The notes beneath the pieces are model-generated. The model was not told where the DNA came from, made no database searches, and worked only from the letters and a program-made list of their open reading frames with translations. The position numbers were made by a program, and so were the translations under genes. 14,664 nucleotides of DNA. Origin: Rhodospirillales bacterium. GTDB taxonomy: Bacteria > Pseudomonadota > Alphaproteobacteria > Rhodospirillales > Casp-alpha2. Below, piece after piece: positions 13,814 to 14,664 of this stretch. Location of the stretch: contig JACPJY010000159.1 in NCBI GenBank assembly GCA_016187325.1, positions 1 through 14,664 of the forward strand. The letters are read 5' to 3'. Position 1 is the first letter of the stretch, and each line of letters opens with the position of its first letter.

Positions 13814-14578
13814 TCACCGCTTGGCGACGATAAAGAGGCGCTTAAACGGGAACGGCGTCTTGCCGTCGGCACGCTTCGGGTAGGCCTTGGCCAGCAGCGC
13901 CGAATAGGCTTCGAAGTAGGCCTCGCGCTCATCCGGACCGAGGGCGTCGAGCACCGGTTTCAGGGCCGAACCCTTGGTCCACTCGGCGACCGCGTTGTCG
14001 CCTTCCAGGATCTGCAAATAGACGGTTTCCCAGATGTCGATGGCATCGGCGACGGGCGCCAGGATGCCGTAGTAGTCCTCCGGCTTTGCGACCGGCACGC
14101 CGGGCAGCACGGGCGCCAGCTTCCCGAGCCACGGCCCAGCGGCCTCGCGCATGCAGGTGTGCGACGGCTCGCCCCAGTTGCGCGGCATCTGCACCGCCAG
14201 CACGCCGCTCGGCGCGAGCGCCTTCATCAACCGCGGGAACAAGTGGGCGTGGTCGGGAAGCCAGTGCAGGGCGGCGTTGGAATAGAGCACGTCCGCCGGC
14301 TTTTCCGGCGCCCACGCGGTCAGGTCGGCGTGCATCCACGTGATGTGCGGGTTCTCGGCGCGGGCGCGTTCGAGCATCTCCGGCGAGCCGTCGACGCCGA
14401 CGACGCGCGCCGCCGGCCACCGCTCGGCGAGCATCCGGGTGACGTTGCCGGCGCCGCAGCCAAGGTCGAAGACGGTCTTCGCATCGTCGGCGTCGACGCG
14501 GGCCAGGAGATCGAGCGCCGGCCGCAGGCGATGGCCGGCGAATTTCAGGTATTGGCCGGGGTTCCACTGGTGGCTCAT
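13814..14578 (-). CDS. tam: Trans-aconitate 2-methyltransferase-like SAM methyltransferase
   Basis: This 254-residue soluble methyltransferase carries the SAM-binding motif I VFDLGCGAGNVT (36-47), an acidic motif II residue in VVGVDGSPEML (58-68), WMHADLTAW (81-89) and the motif IV/post-I region VLYSNAALHWLPDH (96-109). The N-terminus WNPGQYLKFAGHRLRPALDL, the length and the C-terminal FPFKRLFIVAKR match Tam. Tam methylates trans-aconitate, a spontaneous by-product of the TCA cycle that inhibits aconitase. Its ATG overlaps by ATGA the stop of the upstream histidine kinase gene, implying translational coupling. The substrate is taken from the family; a related methyltransferase with another substrate is possible. 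Confidence 0.88.
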   Translation of the reverse strand: MSHQWNPGQYLKFAGHRLRPALDLLARVDADDAKTVFDLGCGAGNVTRMLAERWPAARVVGVDGSPEMLERARAENPHITWMHADLTAWAPEKPADVLYSNAALHWLPDHAHLFPRLMKALAPSGVLAVQMPRNWGEPSHTCMREAAGPWLGKLAPVLPGVPVAKPEDYYGILAPVADAIDIWETVYLQILEGDNAVAEWTKGSALKPVLDALGPDEREAYFEAYSALLAKAYPKRADGKTPFPFKRLFIVAKR

Positions 14579-14664
14579 GTGACGTCTCCACGGTCGGCCG
14601 GCAGGGTCAGGCGGAAAGTCGCGCCCTTGCCTTGCCCCTCGGCCTCCACCAGCGCCACGTCGCC
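14575..14664 (-). CDS. C-terminal end of a sensor histidine kinase (partial)
   Basis: On the minus strand the last 29 codons of a gene run in from the right edge and stop at TGA 14577-14575. The peptide GDVALVEAEGQGKGATFRLT followed by LPAD is the typical end of a HATPase_c domain: a G-rich segment (GQGKGATF, G2 box) followed by a beta strand and LP. The rest, including the dimerisation and sensor domains, lies outside the window. The TGA overlaps the ATG of the methyltransferase gene. The call rests on this short but very characteristic tail. Confidence 0.8.
   Translation of the reverse strand, partial: GDVALVEAEGQGKGATFRLTLPADRGDVT

Overview
The window is GC-rich, densely packed and carries no mobile element. 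Protein flavour (a PurC/PanB/PanC housekeeping set, a short three-cysteine protein and an OmpA-like lipoprotein of a kind I associate with Rhodospirillales) and a CCA-encoding tRNA-Arg(ACG) suggest an alphaproteobacterium, probably of the Rhodospirillales or a relative. This is inference; no rRNA or other species marker is present.

Layout, left to right. (1) 1-1024: the last 15 codons of an upstream frame, then a soluble protein with 47-residue TPR-like repeats. (2) 1140-1376: a 78-residue protein of unknown function. (3) 1523-6246: a tight four-gene plus-strand operon behind a good sigma70-like promoter. It encodes an ABC-2 type ATPase, its permease, a GldG-like auxiliary protein and a DUF4340 protein, together a probable exporter or envelope machine. 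(4) 6313-6389: tRNA-Arg(ACG) on the minus strand. (5) 6654-7824: an OmpA-like envelope lipoprotein gene split by a frameshift at about 7365, followed by a strong terminator. (6) 7922-9649: panB-panC on the minus strand, two steps of pantothenate synthesis. (7) 9650-9996: an AT-richer divergent intergenic region with inverted repeats and three DnaA-box-like 9-mers. (8) 9997-10992: purC. (9) 11107-12903: a lipoprotein-type gamma-glutamyltransferase. (10) 12908-13735: a secreted DUF547 protein on the minus strand, convergent with ggt. (11) 13814-14578: a Tam-like methyltransferase on the minus strand, overlapping by ATGA the 3' end of a sensor histidine kinase gene that runs off the right edge.

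Most genes are ordinary housekeeping or envelope functions. The best leads are the ABC/GldG/DUF4340 operon, the broken OmpA-like lipoprotein, the structured panB-purC intergenic region, the histidine kinase-methyltransferase coupling, and the duplicated start region of panC. I see no clear sign of a wholly new system. Several start codons (panB TTG, DUF4340 TTG, lipoprotein GTG, purC GTG) were set from ribosome binding sites or family length rather than the longest frame.
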